64,000 nucleotides of DNA from Hepsetus odoe (GCA_017165825.1 CM029372.1:3590499-3654498), one strand, 5' to 3'. Counted from the stretch's first letter, positions 20,165-31,987 are shown. The notes: generated by a model not told the origin, from the sequence alone. Translations and numbers: made by a program.

Positions 20165-22268
20165 CAAGAAAGCTCTAATAACCTCTACAGACACTAACCA
20201 AGCTTAGATCAATAAAGCTACTTGCCTACAGTGGATGCATCCCTGTGAACCTTTCTTCACCAACATAACCTTTGTCTTGTATAAAACTTGTAAAACTTGA
20301 ACAGTCAACACAGAAAAATGGGAAAGGAACACACACTCTCACGCTCATTACCTATATGAGGAATGCATATAAAATAGATTTTTAGAAAAGTTAGACAGAT
20401 GAGGAGCTTGCTTTGCCCAGTCCATGCATCGGCCTAGTATTGGCGTGTTGGCCTAGTGGTAAGGTACTTACCCTCATGATCAGAAGGTTTGCAGCCCACT
20501 GCTCTTGCTCACTGTTCATGATGTATGAGTGCAAGCACAGGAATTTTTGTTTAATTTATCCCAGGTATAGGTGAATTTTACTGGTTCTGCAGCACTGCCC
20601 ATTGGCTAGCAATTTAAATTTAAAGGCACTATAATTCTGGCTATTATGTTTTGTGTCAGCATAAGCTATTGGCCTTTTTTTACTCCCTTATCATGCAGGT
20701 GAAAGTGTAGAGGCAGAACAACAGGGTGTGGTTTGCCCAGGAAAGGATACTTTCAGGGTTTGAAAGGCCTCTTCACCTTCCTCCTTTCTCCCTCAGCAGT
20801 ATATGCAGGCCACAGCTTTCCTAGAAAACTGTAGCATAAAATGTCAGTAATGCCCTACAAATCCTAAAAAGAAACATTCCTCCTTGACTGATAAAGGCCT
20901 TTGCCTTCCTCAACTGCTGGTGTATGTTTCTGGTCCATGAAACCTCTGCTCAACAGATGCCATGGCCCAAGTAGCACACTCTTCTGGAACAGACTGGCTG
21001 CAACTTTAGCCTATGGGCTCTTAAGCACTTAAACATCATCAGCAGGTGTTTTACACAATTACATCATCTAAGTATATCAACAAAAAATCATTAACATGGT
21101 CTCCCAAACATCATTGCCTCAGCCACTGTAAGATAAAAAATGTATTAAATAGTAAAAACAACATCTGCTCAAACTGATAAAGGCCCAGGGGTTTGCAAAT
21201 GCAGTCTTCTTCTTGTCTTCTGGATAGACCTCCACTCATCATCACATATAAATAGCCTCTGCCACTGCCCCACCAGCAGCTGGAGCTAACCGTGCTCCAA
21301 CAGAGAGAAGCATATCACTTTTCCCCAAGGCCTGCAGCTATTTGGGCAGGGCCTATACCACTGGTCAAACTCTCACTTCTACCACCCTAACTCTGGGGGA
21401 CAACTTTTTTGATGGTTGTATTATCTCTGCCTCTATCCATCCTACCATCAGTCACAGGTCATCTCATGGGGAGCTCCATTGAGAACTGGTAGAGACTGCA
21501 CAAGTGCAGGGGTCCTGGCTCATGCACCAATCCTTGTGACCCATTTAATGGTCAACAAGCACCTAATTTTGAAGAGCAAACATAGACATATCAGGTCACT
21601 CTCTGCTATTGCTCATCAAAAAAATATATATGATCACCTTGTCTATAATCCTGCAGATGGAAGGTGAGTATCAGTCCTTCATGATCATCATGCCTTATTG
21701 GGGGACCTCCATCCCAGCACCATATGTACTACATATGGGTGTGCCAGCCAGGAATGGCAACAGTGCATAACGACACCCCTTCACAGAGCTTCCTTTCCCA
21801 GTCTGTGGTCATTTCATATTGACTGGCTGTCTCTACCAAAGTGGATGCAACAGGGCCTTGAACAGTTCCTGGAATTTATACCTCACCTCCAGGGTCAATT
21901 CCACATGCAGGGCCAAGAGATCAGGTCACCAAAAGCCTCTGGAGCAGCTAAAGCATGCACTGCTACTTCATTCAAACTTGGGCCTCCTCTGAGTCATCTT
22001 TTGAGAGGGAAAGACACTATGTCTGTATTACAAGCCACTGCAGCTTCTGCCAGACCAGGCTGACCCACAGGACTACCAGTAACTGACTCTGAAGTGAGAG
22101 ATTGTCCACAGCAAGACAGCAGAACATGGATAAGTAGTATAAATTGCCTTTATTTCTACCTTAGGCCTTCATGAAAGCACAAAGGCTAAACAAGCTTAGA
22201 TAAATGCAGCTGCCTGCCTGCTGTATGTGCCTCCCTGCAAACTCTGTCCTGCTGTTGTGTTGTTATAG
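20165..22268. mobile_element. Possible relic between degenerate direct repeats
   Basis: ccaagcttagatcaataaag ... cttgcctacagtggatgcat (about 20195-20275) and aacaagcttagataaatgca ... cctgcctgctgtatgtgcct (about 22188-22265) are alignable at roughly two-thirds identity, about 2 kb apart. The sequence between is richer in C than its surroundings (20900-22080) and has only short frames (21416-21667, 21698-22063). An LTR element is one possibility; no reverse transcriptase, protease or primer-binding site was recognised. Confidence 0.25.
20445..20640 (+). mobile_element. tRNA-headed SINE relic (SINE B-like head)
   Basis: Head gcgtgttggcctagtggtaa is SINE-like. The downstream part (gcccactgctcttgctcact) differs from SINE B and weakly resembles 32040-32110. 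Confidence 0.45.
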
Positions 22269-22599
22269 TATGATATCCGACACACCTGAGTGGCCTAAAT
22301 GCCAATTCCTGCATTCAACCTGGCCCATAAATGAGCATGAACTTTCCTATAGCTAGGTTGAGTGTGCTATCTGGAGCCAAGCCCCCTTCTTGCTTGCCTA
22401 CAGAGCCAGCCAAGCCACACCACGCCATTGCCAGCACTCTTGCCCACATAGTTAATTAAGTAATTAAGAGCAGAGGATGTGCATCTGGCTAAACAGGAAA
22501 ACCCATATAGATTTCTCAAAAAGAATCACATGCATATGTGCACCTACAGTGCAAGTGAGGACATCATCAACACATTTTAATGCAGACTCGCTTATGTAA

Positions 22600-22925
22600 T
22601 CCGGTTAAGAGTGGGCAACGTGCCATGTCACTCTGCTCATTACGAGCAAGTACAGTAACATGAGAAATAAATAAATAAACAAGTGAAACGACCACACACT
22701 CATTTCTGGCAAAGAGGAGAGCAGAGGGCGGTGTGAAGGTGTACCGATTACATGCTGAGTGCAGAGCAGAACACTGAGAAGCACAGAGAGGCTCTCACAC
22801 ACTCTTATGGAGCCAGCATAAGGACCGCCGCTTTTCCACAGTCCCAGTGATGGAGGGGGGCGGCCAACCAGAGGCACTAATTAAACCCAATCAGGTAATG
22901 AAGTGTAATTAGGTGATTAAAAGGC
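22600..22925. promoter_or_regulatory. Possible conserved regulatory element (homeobox-like sites)
   Basis: Less AT-rich than its flanks, ending in a cluster of homeodomain-type cores: cactaattaaacccaatcag, then gtgtaattaggtgattaaaa. This is inference from base composition and motif clustering only. Confidence 0.25.
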
Positions 22926-23319
22926 ATGCAGAAGAACTGAAACACCTTCTTGGCTTTCTCTATTTCTCTGCCCTCTCCTTATTCTGTCTTGCTTTAATCT
23001 CTCTCTCTCTTATCTGTGTCTGTCTGCTTTCTCTCTATATATTTCTCTTTCTGCACCCACCCCCTGCTGTAGGCTATATTCCTGAAAGTGCCAGTGTCAC
23101 TCTAACAGAGAAAAATCACCAGTCTAATGTTGATAAATTAGAACACGACATCCGCAAACAAACAAGCAAGCCACAGAATGAACAATGCCCTGCCGCTGCA
23201 TGCTGCTCCCTTATTAACAATAGCCTGTAATTGTTTGTACACTGCTTTTGCATTAAAAGTAATGGGTCTGATCACAAACAGCTTTAGGGAAACAAAGATT
23301 CAGTTTTAGTAAGATTTGT

Positions 23320-23352
23320 CTGTGTGTATGTGTGTGTGTGTGTGTGTGTGTA
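23320..23352. repeat. (TG)n microsatellite
   Basis: TG run with one TATG interruption. Confidence 0.93.
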
Positions 23353-25183
23353 TTTCTGTGCGTATGCTTACCTTAAGGTGAGCTGAAAGTGTTTTTAATA
23401 TTTGTTACATATGTGGTTTTTCCTCCTTTTCCCTGGAGGTCCTTTAGTTGTTTATTTTTCATTAAAGGTATCAGATGCTCAGAGTGTGTGTGTTTTTTTA
23501 TTTGTCTTACTTTTGCGTAACTCTATGTACGATAGAGTGTGCATTATTGTGCTATGCATATAAATGTCATGTTCTTGTGTGCTCTGGTTCTGTGTTTTGA
23601 GAGCCCAAAGTGCACTGTGCCTGGACACGGTGCGTTTTAATGTCTGCCCGATTACGTAATTACCTCTTTTAAAATGAGTACAGCAGCGCCAGCAAAAAAA
23701 AAAAAAAAAAAGTGAAACACAAGCAGAAAAACCCAAAAAACAAAAAACAAAAAAAACAAGCACTTGTTCTCAAATCTGCTGAAATAATGCACCTCCAAAA
23801 GAGCACAAAGCAGCAACCCCATTAGACGAACCAGATGTGAAGGCGTCAAGTGAAACATCACAAATGCTTTTCCTCTCCATAATGAGGGAGCTGCTGTCTT
23901 CACACACACTCACTCATGCATAAATATGGCCTGAGGAGGAGCTAATCTGCACACTGGCAATGGCCTTGTGTATTGTAGTTGTGTAAGCTTGGTGATTCTG
24001 CATGCAGTGTATGGCTTAAATTTGTTGTTTTATTGTCATAGCTTGCAGTCTTGCAATTATGAACTGAGACAATACACCTCTGAGGTTGTGTGTCATTGTG
24101 GAGCTGGAGACAAGGCCAAATAAGGACTCAATGTCATAGATATTTTAGATTTTAAAGAAAAATAATTAAAAATAATACTTTTTTTGATGAGAACTAGTCT
24201 TAATGATCATTTGGAAAATCAACTCCATATGTCCAAAAGTCTCCAAACAGTCAGGGCAAAGGTCGGTGAGTTGGGCAAAACCCCTATTAATTCCCTTGAT
24301 TATTGAAGAAAACTAGATGGTGTCTATGGTGATGGCAGGTGTCTATAAATTTGGATAGAATTTAAATAATGGCCCTTTCTGTTGTCAAACTTACAAAGCT
24401 TCCTGTTTTTGCAGTTTGCTGTTTATGAGTATTCGGGTAGCACTGCAGTCATATAATTCATTCAGTTCAATGTGCAAAAGTGCTAGTCTGTGGAATTCAA
24501 AAAATTTACCAGCATTGGCACCACAGCATAGGGGAGATTTTCAAAGACACCATTCATTTTCCCCAAAGAACGGACAGCTTAGACCCATGGATCTTTGCTG
24601 ATGGCAAACTATAAAATGACATTATGTGCTCAGAGGTCATTTCTCAATGTTGCTTTGGCCTCACTATTCAGCTCTCAGTGCACTGCAGTAAAACTGGCTA
24701 AAATACTATATAATATTAGCACCTCTTTCTCTATATCTGCCTCCTTCTCTTTCTTTCTGTTTCTCCCTCCCGTCACTCTCTCATTTACCGCCACTTTCTC
24801 TGAGCTGTGGTTGGAGATAAGCAAAGATTTCTCTTTCTCGTTCTGAAAAGGGAATAATGGGGGGCAAGATTTGAGCCAAAGGCTTTTCTGCCAAAAAAAG
24901 ATGCAAGCAAAAAGATAGTGAGGAACAAAAAAAGAGAAAGATATAAGGAGAAGGTAGAGTCTGTAGGGGAGAGTGGCAGGTGGAAGGAATGGATAGAGAT
25001 AGCAGGGAAAATCTACAGTTGCAGTTTTTGACCTGAGAGGGGAAGCAGAGATACAGCTCTACTACCACCAGAACCTTATTGCAGTGAGCAAAGACTGCAG
25101 CAAAAAAAAAAAAAAAAGAAAAAAAAAGACACGAGTTCATGAACACAGACTTACTCTGAAACCTGAGTGTCTGAGAGAGAGGT

Positions 25184-25226
25184 GCTGGATAAGAGTGTCT
25201 GCTAAAAGCTGTAAATGTAAATGTAA
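25184..25226 (+). mobile_element. SINE A tail fragment
   Basis: Only the tail remains: ctggataagagtgtctgct, then aaaagctgtaaatgtaaatg. Confidence 0.6.
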
Positions 25227-25559
25227 TTATAAACGGAACACTAATTTCTGAGTATAGTGAGTAGAGTATTCAAAGGGTTAAAGTTGGCAAAAAAAAAAAA
25301 AAAAAAACCCCAAAAAAACAAACCACTTTTTTTTACATTTTTTTTTTTTACTTAAATCACTTGTGGACTCTATATCATGCAAATGCATCCCTTCACAATG
25401 CCGAGCAAAACAGACAGGAAGGAGCAGTACACGACTGAAAAACTACCTACAACTCTGCTGTAGGTTGAATGGACAAATGTGTAAATGCATAATTCCAAAT
25501 TTTTCTTACTATTTTATATTACTATCCCTTAACAATAAAACTACTGTCAGGTAAACTTA

Positions 25560-26340
25560 ACAATCTTGACAAAATGGTGCCATTCAAAAGGTGCCAAGTG
25601 AACAGCCCCTTCTTGAAGTTGATGTGTTGTTGACAAAAAGACATAAGAATCTGAGTGACCTTCAAAAGGCCTAAACTGTGATGGCTAAGAGCATTTTCAA
25701 AATGTCTTCTGGGTGTCCCTATTATGCAGTGGTTCAAGGAAGGACACCAATTCAACTAGTGACAGTATCACGAATGCCCAAGGCTCATAGATGCATGTGG
25801 AACGTAAAGACTAAGCCACATGTTAGTTACTACAGTGCCAATTGTTGAAAACATTTTACCCTGGCTATGATAGAAAGTTGTCAGTAGCAATGCAGCCTGC
25901 TATGTTTGGGGCTGAAGAGCCAAAGACCATTCAGAGTTTCCATACAGGTGAAAGTGACTATTCTTGTCATTGCACAGCACGCAGTGAGCCACAACGAAAT
26001 TCAACCTCTGCTTTTTACCCATACACACCGTGCAGCAGGGGGCAGCTTTTGAAAGCACCTGGGGGGCAGTGACAGGGACGGTCCCTTGCTCAAGGATACC
26101 TCAGGGCAACCTACTGGTATGGGATTTGAACCCATGACCTCCCTAACCAATTGGCCACCTATGCATCCACTGAATGTTATCCATCACCAAAAGTGCTTAC
26201 ACCCACCTCCAACTTGAAGGACTTAAAGGATCTGCTGCTGAGATGTTGGTTTTAGATGCCATATGACTCCTTCTTGTGAAGTCCATGTATCTTTGGGTCA
26301 GAGCTGTTTGGAGTTGTTATTAATGGCTGATCTGTCGTTA
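25560..26340 (+). mobile_element. Tc1/mariner-like transposon relic, split by SINE B
   Basis: Shares cttgaagttgatgtgttg, gcagtggttcaaggaaggac, gcccaaggctcatagatgc, ctggctatgatagaaagttg, gaaggacttaaaggatctgc and gtcagagctgtttggagttg with a common fish Tc1-type transposase gene as known to me. The frame is destroyed by indels, and SINE B at 25948-26160 is inserted in the middle. Confidence 0.65.
25948..26160 (-). mobile_element. SINE B inserted into a Tc1-like relic
   Basis: Reverse SINE B (gtgaaagtgactattcttgt ... cagcagggggcagcttttga ... cagggcaacctactggtatg ... ccaattggccacc). It interrupts the Tc1/mariner-like sequence at 25560-26340, so it is younger than that element. Confidence 0.78.
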
Positions 26341-27299
26341 CCATGATAAATATCTAGATAAGTCTGCATTGGCAGAATGGCTCAAATTACCTTGCACACC
26401 TAGTGCCAGAGATTGAGAGATTTAAGTGAGATTAAGATTAAGAGGCTTAGTGGTTTAGATTTAGCTTTAGCTCAAAAACAACTCTACCCTGAATTACTAG
26501 CTTGTTAAAAAAAGAAAAAGAAAAAAAAAAGAAAAAAAAGGAAGGCTCTTTGAGTTTTCTTTCAACTTCTTATCTGATTATTCTCTCACACTGTGTCTCC
26601 CTCTGAACCATGATATCTGGGCTATCAGGCCTTACTTTGCTTTAGTCATGATTCAACTTTCAGCTATTTTAGACACTATCACTATCTCCACTATCACCTG
26701 TTCTTTAACCTGAAGATATATTTTTCCATGAGAGGAAGGAATGATAGTTTTCAAACAGTTTGAATCTAGTCTGAGACCGTGGTGCGGCAGTGTAGTGATG
26801 GCAGATTGCACTGCCATTCTTAAATAGAGCAGTAAGTCATAAGGGGTGCACATGACCATGAATAAGAGGTGAAAACTACTGTTGGTTTGGCCTTGTAGCC
26901 CTGTGATGTGAAGCACAGACAAAACGCACCGTTTAGAATGTCTTGTTGTTTTTAAACGGGACATTTAATGCTCCTATTTACAGTTAGTGATTATATGTTA
27001 ACAACAAATAATTCTATTCTTTGAGTCTCCTAAAATACATTTAGCTTCAGTGTTAAAAAGGGTTTTCTTAAACTATACATCTTTTTCTGGCCTGTTTTTA
27101 TCCTCGATCTGAAACAGACTGTTAAAGCTCCAGTGTGAGCTTAATCCTTTTAATGAATTCCCAAATACAGACTCTGATGGACCTCACTATTAATAACCTA
27201 GGCTGGCCTGTACTGTGACTGTAGACTGTTCTGGCCACTGTGGATAAATCTGTTTGCTCTGCCTAATTTATAATATTAGATATCTTTTAAGTAATCTCA
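26341..27299. other. Non-coding, nothing recognised
   Basis: Poly-A-rich patch at 26507-26540; otherwise plain AT-rich sequence. Confidence 0.55.
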
Positions 27300-27515
27300 T
27301 TGCTTTGCTTCTTGATGATCTGGACCAGAGGAGGAGGGGCTCTCCTTCTGACTCATGGTCCCTTCCAAGGTTTATTCCTGCAGTTATGGGAAGTTTTGCC
27401 TCTGTCACCTTCGGCTTGCTCACTAGTGGCTCGGACCCGGATTCTGTAAAGCTACTTTGTGAGAATGACAGATTTAAAAAGTGCTATATATAAATTTAAC
27501 TGACTTGATTGACTG
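27300..27515 (+). mobile_element. Abundant fish retroelement 3' end with TTGA-type tail
   Basis: atgatctggaccagaggagg, atggtcccttccaaggttta, ggaagttttgcctctgtcac, gctactttgtgagaatgaca and aaaaagtgctatatataaat, followed by a gacttgattgactga end. This block is recognised as a very common teleost interspersed repeat; its precise family is not assigned. Confidence 0.55.
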
Positions 27516-27835
27516 AGCCTTTAAGGCTTCTCTCACTCCTGTGAAGCTGGCCAGTCTGAGCCCAGTATGTTCTGACTGACCAGCTGTCAACACCTACATT
27601 CCACCTCCGCTCCCCAAGTGCGGGGGTTGTAAAAAGTCATACGAAATGCTAAACAGTTTTGTAGCCTGTGAAGTAAGCAGACCATGCAGCCAAAGAAGGT
27701 CAATGTCCAGGCAGTTTAGGCAAAAGTCCTTGCAGCTTATTAGCAAACTATCTGGCACAAGATTACTATAGGTAGGCAGATTAGCATTTTTAACACTGTT
27801 AGCATAGAAAAAGCATTTCACAACTACTCAGCTCT

Positions 27836-27863
27836 GCACACACACACACACACACACACGCAT

Positions 27864-27901
<38 letters not shown>
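27836..27901. repeat. (CA)n microsatellite, first of a CA/TG/CA cluster
   Basis: CA run interrupted once by cgcatg. Confidence 0.97.
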
Positions 27902-27903
<2 letters not shown>

Positions 27904-27962
27904 ATGTAAAATGTCTCTTTGATTTTTGTCACTTTTGAAATGGTAAGCATTTTGCTTTGCAA

Positions 27963-27963
<1 letters not shown>

Positions 27964-28012
<49 letters not shown>

Positions 28013-28028
28013 GTGCGTGTGTGTGCGC

Positions 28029-28059
<31 letters not shown>
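27964..28059. repeat. (TG)n microsatellite, centre of a CA/TG/CA cluster
   Basis: TG run of about 95 bp with a few GC interruptions. It can pair with both neighbouring CA tracts. Confidence 0.97.
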
Positions 28060-28120
28060 GCTTCCAACACCTGAATCTCATGTAGCATCATGTTGCCTTT
28101 TGCAGGTCTCTTCCCTGAAG

Positions 28121-28121
<1 letters not shown>

Positions 28122-28161
<40 letters not shown>
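28122..28161. repeat. (CA)n microsatellite, last of a CA/TG/CA cluster
   Basis: Pure CA run of about 40 bp. Confidence 0.97.
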
Positions 28162-28163
<2 letters not shown>

Positions 28164-28667
28164 AAACACACATGCACTGTTTTTGCCCTGCAGAGAGCAG
28201 TTGTGTTGCTGTCAGGACCTGGAAATTGAGTTTGGGATTGTATTTCTGACAGAATGTCACACACGGTCATGGTCACACACACCATACGACCATTATCAGC
28301 ACAAGTTCAAAATGGATTTTTTCCCCCACTTGTGTAGAACACCACTTTTAAAAACAGAATCAAATATTTGAGAAATTATCAAGCCTTTCGAAGAAAAGAT
28401 GATCTGCTTAATGTGCTGATAAAACGAAACATGCATGATTGGTGCATTTTATTCACATGTATAATGCTTAAATAACAGCATAAAACTAAGTAAATGGAAA
28501 TGCATACTGATTTAGAGTCATTTCAAATTTCTAATACAAAAGAAACATTAATATAGTTGCTGTTGAAACAAGACCTAGCTTTTTGTTGCTTTTTTACATT
28601 TTGACATTTTGAAGACACCTCATCTTTACATTATATGAAAATTTAACAGAAAACTGAACCCTGTTCC

Positions 28668-28792
28668 CTGCGATGGGCTGGCGACCTGTCCAGGGTGCGT
28701 CCCCCGTCCTCGCCCTATGTGCGCTGGGTTGGACACCAGCACCCCCCCCCGCGACCCTGTTTGGGACAAGCGGCAGATAATGGATGGATGGA
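28668..28792 (+). mobile_element. 125-bp C-tail unit with target-site duplication
   Basis: Consists only of the C-tail sequence from ctgcgatgggctggcgacct to gataatggatggatggatg. It is bounded by tgaaccctgttcc at 28655-28667 and 28793-28805. No tRNA-like head is present. Confidence 0.82.
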
Positions 28793-28969
28793 TGAACCCT
28801 GTTCCATCATCAGGTGCTTGAACTCAGGAGACATCACAGCTATCTGAGGACGCATGGGCCAGACCCTGGACCCAGCACTGGGTATTGACAGCAACCCTAA
28901 ACTGTATTGCTTACTTTATTGAGTTGTAGTCATAAAACCACAAGTGAGCACTGTGAGTAACTTTTATGT

Positions 28970-29160
28970 GGTGCTGGTGGTCTATTGGTAGGACACTTGC
29001 CTAAAAGGTCCCAAGTTCAAATCCCACCTCCAGCACTACCACCACTGGGCTTCAGAGCAACACCGTTAACCCCAAGTTGCTCCAGGGAAACTGTTCCTAT
29101 AATTAGGAAATGGAAGTCACTCTGAATATGCTTGTCTGCTAAACACCATGAATGTAAACG
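28970..29160 (+). mobile_element. SINE A, diverged copy
   Basis: Head gtgctggtggtctattggtagg, B box gttcaaatcc and tail gtctgctaaacaccatgaat match the other SINE A copies, with more substitutions. Confidence 0.75.
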
Positions 29161-29903
29161 TATTGATTAAATTAAGAATAAGCATATTTGAGTATGGTGT
29201 CCTCAAGTTCTTCAGAAAGCTGTGAAGTAAGTTGCTTTATAATTTATTCTGATCAGTGGGAAATGACACAGGGGTTTCAGAAAGACTAGATTAAATTTCA
29301 CCTGAATCATAACTACAAGAACTTTTTTCCCATTTTGCCTCAGAGTCCCCAAATGTGGATTTGATGGGATGCTAGATTGCTGCACACGAGTTGCTTAGAT
29401 ACGTTTATTACCTGGGAGATATCCTGGTTACAGAGCAGTTTAGAAGACCTTCCGCAGAGCAGATGGAGGGGAGAGGTGGGGAGAGTGAAGAGAGAGACAT
29501 AAAAAACAAACAGATGAAGGTGAAGAGGGACAGAGGAAGAATGTACAAGCATGAAGAAACACATAACCCATATGAGGAACCCACTCATAGCAGGCGAAGG
29601 TGATTTTGATAGGGAGCTTGATAAACTCTTTTTTTAATAGATCAGGATGTTGCTGAGCATCTCTCCCACATAATGGGCTAATCTCTTACACCTCCATTTA
29701 ACCCTGTTCTTTGCATCTCTAACAGTAAAGCCCATTTAGGATGGTCCTTCTCACTTGAGCCCGATGAAGGTCACTTGTGTCAAACAAATTCGAATAGTTG
29801 AAAATGAAGGATTTGATTTGATTTTGTTGATAGTAGTCAAACATATACCTCATTCAGACTGGAGATCCTCCATCGAAAGAAAATGTATTGCATGACTATT
29901 TCC

Positions 29904-30104
29904 ATTTATTTCTATTAATGGCATTTAGTAGATGCTCTTATCCAGAGTGACTTTAAATTTCCTAATTACAAGGAAAGTTCCCCTGGAGCAAATTGGGGTT
30001 TTGCTCAGAACCCTAATGGTGGTTGTGCTGGAGGCGGGATTCAAACCTGCAACCTCCTGGTCCATAGATCCATAGGTAAGTATCCGCCACTAGACCACCA
30101 CCAC
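29904..30104 (-). mobile_element. SINE A, reverse copy
   Basis: Reverse complement of SINE A: tail ggcatttagtagatgctctt at the left, B box gggattcaaacctgcaacc, and head ccgccactagaccaccacca at the right. Confidence 0.78.
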
Positions 30105-30136
30105 AAAAAAGATACTGCCTGATTAGGACCAAACTA

Positions 30137-30331
30137 GGGAGGTGGTGGTCTAGAGGTAGGATACTTGTCTATGGAGTTCCCAGGTTCAAATCCTACCTCT
30201 AGCACTACCACCACTGGGTCCCTGAGCAAGACCCTTAACCCTGAGTTGCTCCAGGGGGACCGTCCCTGTAATTAGACATGGAAGTCGCTCTGGATAAGAG
30301 CGTCTGCTAAATGCCGTAAATGTAAATGTAA
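30137..30331 (+). mobile_element. SINE A, forward copy next to a reverse copy
   Basis: One of the best preserved SINE A copies here: gaggtggtggtctagaggta head, ggttcaaatcc B box, gagcaagacccttaaccctg body and gccgtaaatgtaaatgta tail. It lies about 32 bp from the inverted copy at 29904-30104. Confidence 0.82.
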
Positions 30332-30639
30332 CTATAATCCATACAATACACCAAGATGATGCATTTGAACAAGTACAGAGAGACGACATTGCAACAATAT
30401 AGAAGAAACAACAACAAAAAAAATGAAGTGCAAATCAAGTATTGTACTTGGTTGATAACCTTATTTACCCTAGCAACTTATTTCTCCATTACCTTTATTC
30501 CAGACTAAACAATGTACACTGTAGGGAGGTTCAAAGATGGGTGGTGCACAGCAGATTGTACTGGGCTGGTCTGGACAAACATCCAAGGCCATTTTTTGAT
30601 CCTTGCCATGTCTGATTCTCAGACTGAGGCCAAAGCAGA

Positions 30640-30875
30640 CAGTGACAGCCCTGAGGAGGACGAATTTTCTCTGAGGCAGGCGTGAATTCTCAGAGGCAGG
30701 GGCTGGCAGGCCTGAGCCACGCTGAGCTGAGCTGGAGGCAGCAGGCGGCCGCGAAAGCCGCGTCTTTCCCAGCTGGTGTGCTAATTGACAGTGGGGTGTG
30801 GAGCTGCCAGATGGACTGAGGGTGGTGTAAATTGATTCCTTGCATTCGTCTTCATTAAGGCGCTAGGCTCTGGGG
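30640..30875. promoter_or_regulatory. GC-rich island-like segment, possible regulatory element
   Basis: Contains gcaggcggccgcgaaagccg and a ctgagctgagctggaggcag run, followed by ggtgtgctaattgacagtgg and tcgtcttcattaaggcgct. CpGs here are denser than in the surrounding intron-like DNA. No ORF explains it. Confidence 0.25.
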
Positions 30876-31987
30876 CCTGACTGTGCTGAGCTTTCCAGGG
30901 AAAAGTTGCGAAGGAGGAGAGAAACAGACAAACCTGAGTGTGTGCATGTGTAGAGTGTCAGAGAGTCTGTCACATATTGGACATCGAAAGGAATAAGAAA
31001 AGCTTCAGGACGGGTGACAAAGTGCAGTGTCCGTGAATCAACTGCAATTGTTTGAATTGGCACATTTTGTGTGTGAGAGAGAGACAGAGAATGAATAAGA
31101 GAGAATGAATGAGACCAAGAAGAGGAGGGAGAGTAAGACAGAATAAAGTGACAGAGAAAGAATGACATGAGTGTATGAAGAACAGAGAAGACAGAGAAAG
31201 AGATAGAAAGCCAGAAAGAACATAAGTGGGAGAAAGTGATTGAAAAGAGGGAAAGAGGACGACAGAAAGCGTGACAAGAGAGAGAAAGAATGAAAGTGAG
31301 AGGGAGCAAGTGTGTGTGTGACAGTATGGTCATGCCTCAGTGAGTTTGTTAGGAAAGCAGTTAGAGGTTTACACAAAAGCGAATGCGAGGTCGTCACCCA
31401 GCTTGAGAGGAAGTGTGTGTGGTCACAAGAATCATAAAGCCCATCTTCCCTTTCTCACCACCTCACTCCTTCACACACTCTCTGCCGCACAGACTTCTCT
31501 GTGTCAGCATCCATCTGACATGGGTCAGGCCCTCTCTCCACCATCCCTCACTTCCTCTGGCCTGTCAGAGTTTCTGGCAAGGGCAATCAGTTGCTCCCCT
31601 TCATCATCATTCGCTACATCCCTCCAACTGTCCCTCTTTCTCTCTCCAGCCTTAAACCCTTTGCATGTAGCCTATATTTACAGATTCAGTACTTATAACT
31701 GTTTCAGCTTCTACCATAAATTTATGCAGCCTGAAATATCATTCTCAACCTAATCACAGCATTGATTTTATTTTTTTAATACAGCAAACAAAAAATGTGT
31801 ACTTTATAGTTTCCATGCTTTTGTGATGCATGTAAGGGGAATTCTGAATTCAGTAATTAGGTCAGCATTTGTGGGACTGGCAACAAACCAGCAATTAAAC
31901 AATATCAAAATGTTTTCTTTCATACAAGATAAAGACTGGCAGGAAAGATATGGGTGGGGGAAGTCAATGAGCAATGCCTTTCCCTCC
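30876..31987. other. Non-coding with strong strand asymmetry
   Basis: 31070-31320 is almost all purine on the + strand; 31440-31650 is pyrimidine-rich. Long frames here (for example 30863-31333 on the minus strand) follow from that bias and are not gene-like. Confidence 0.6.

Larger units (their letters stand above)
22926..25559. other. Non-coding, intron-like
   Basis: Pyrimidine-rich 22960-23060, a TG repeat, poly-A runs near 23694, 25100 and 25290, a purine-rich stretch 24890-25000 and a SINE A tail. No supported gene. Confidence 0.55.

Noticed and set aside
27828..28371. CVCVCV and THTHTH frames
   Set aside because: Translation of CA/TG dinucleotide repeats.
30863..31397. Serine- and leucine-rich minus-strand frames of 156 and 119 codons
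   Set aside because: Explained by the purine-only + strand; no domain, no splice or start context.
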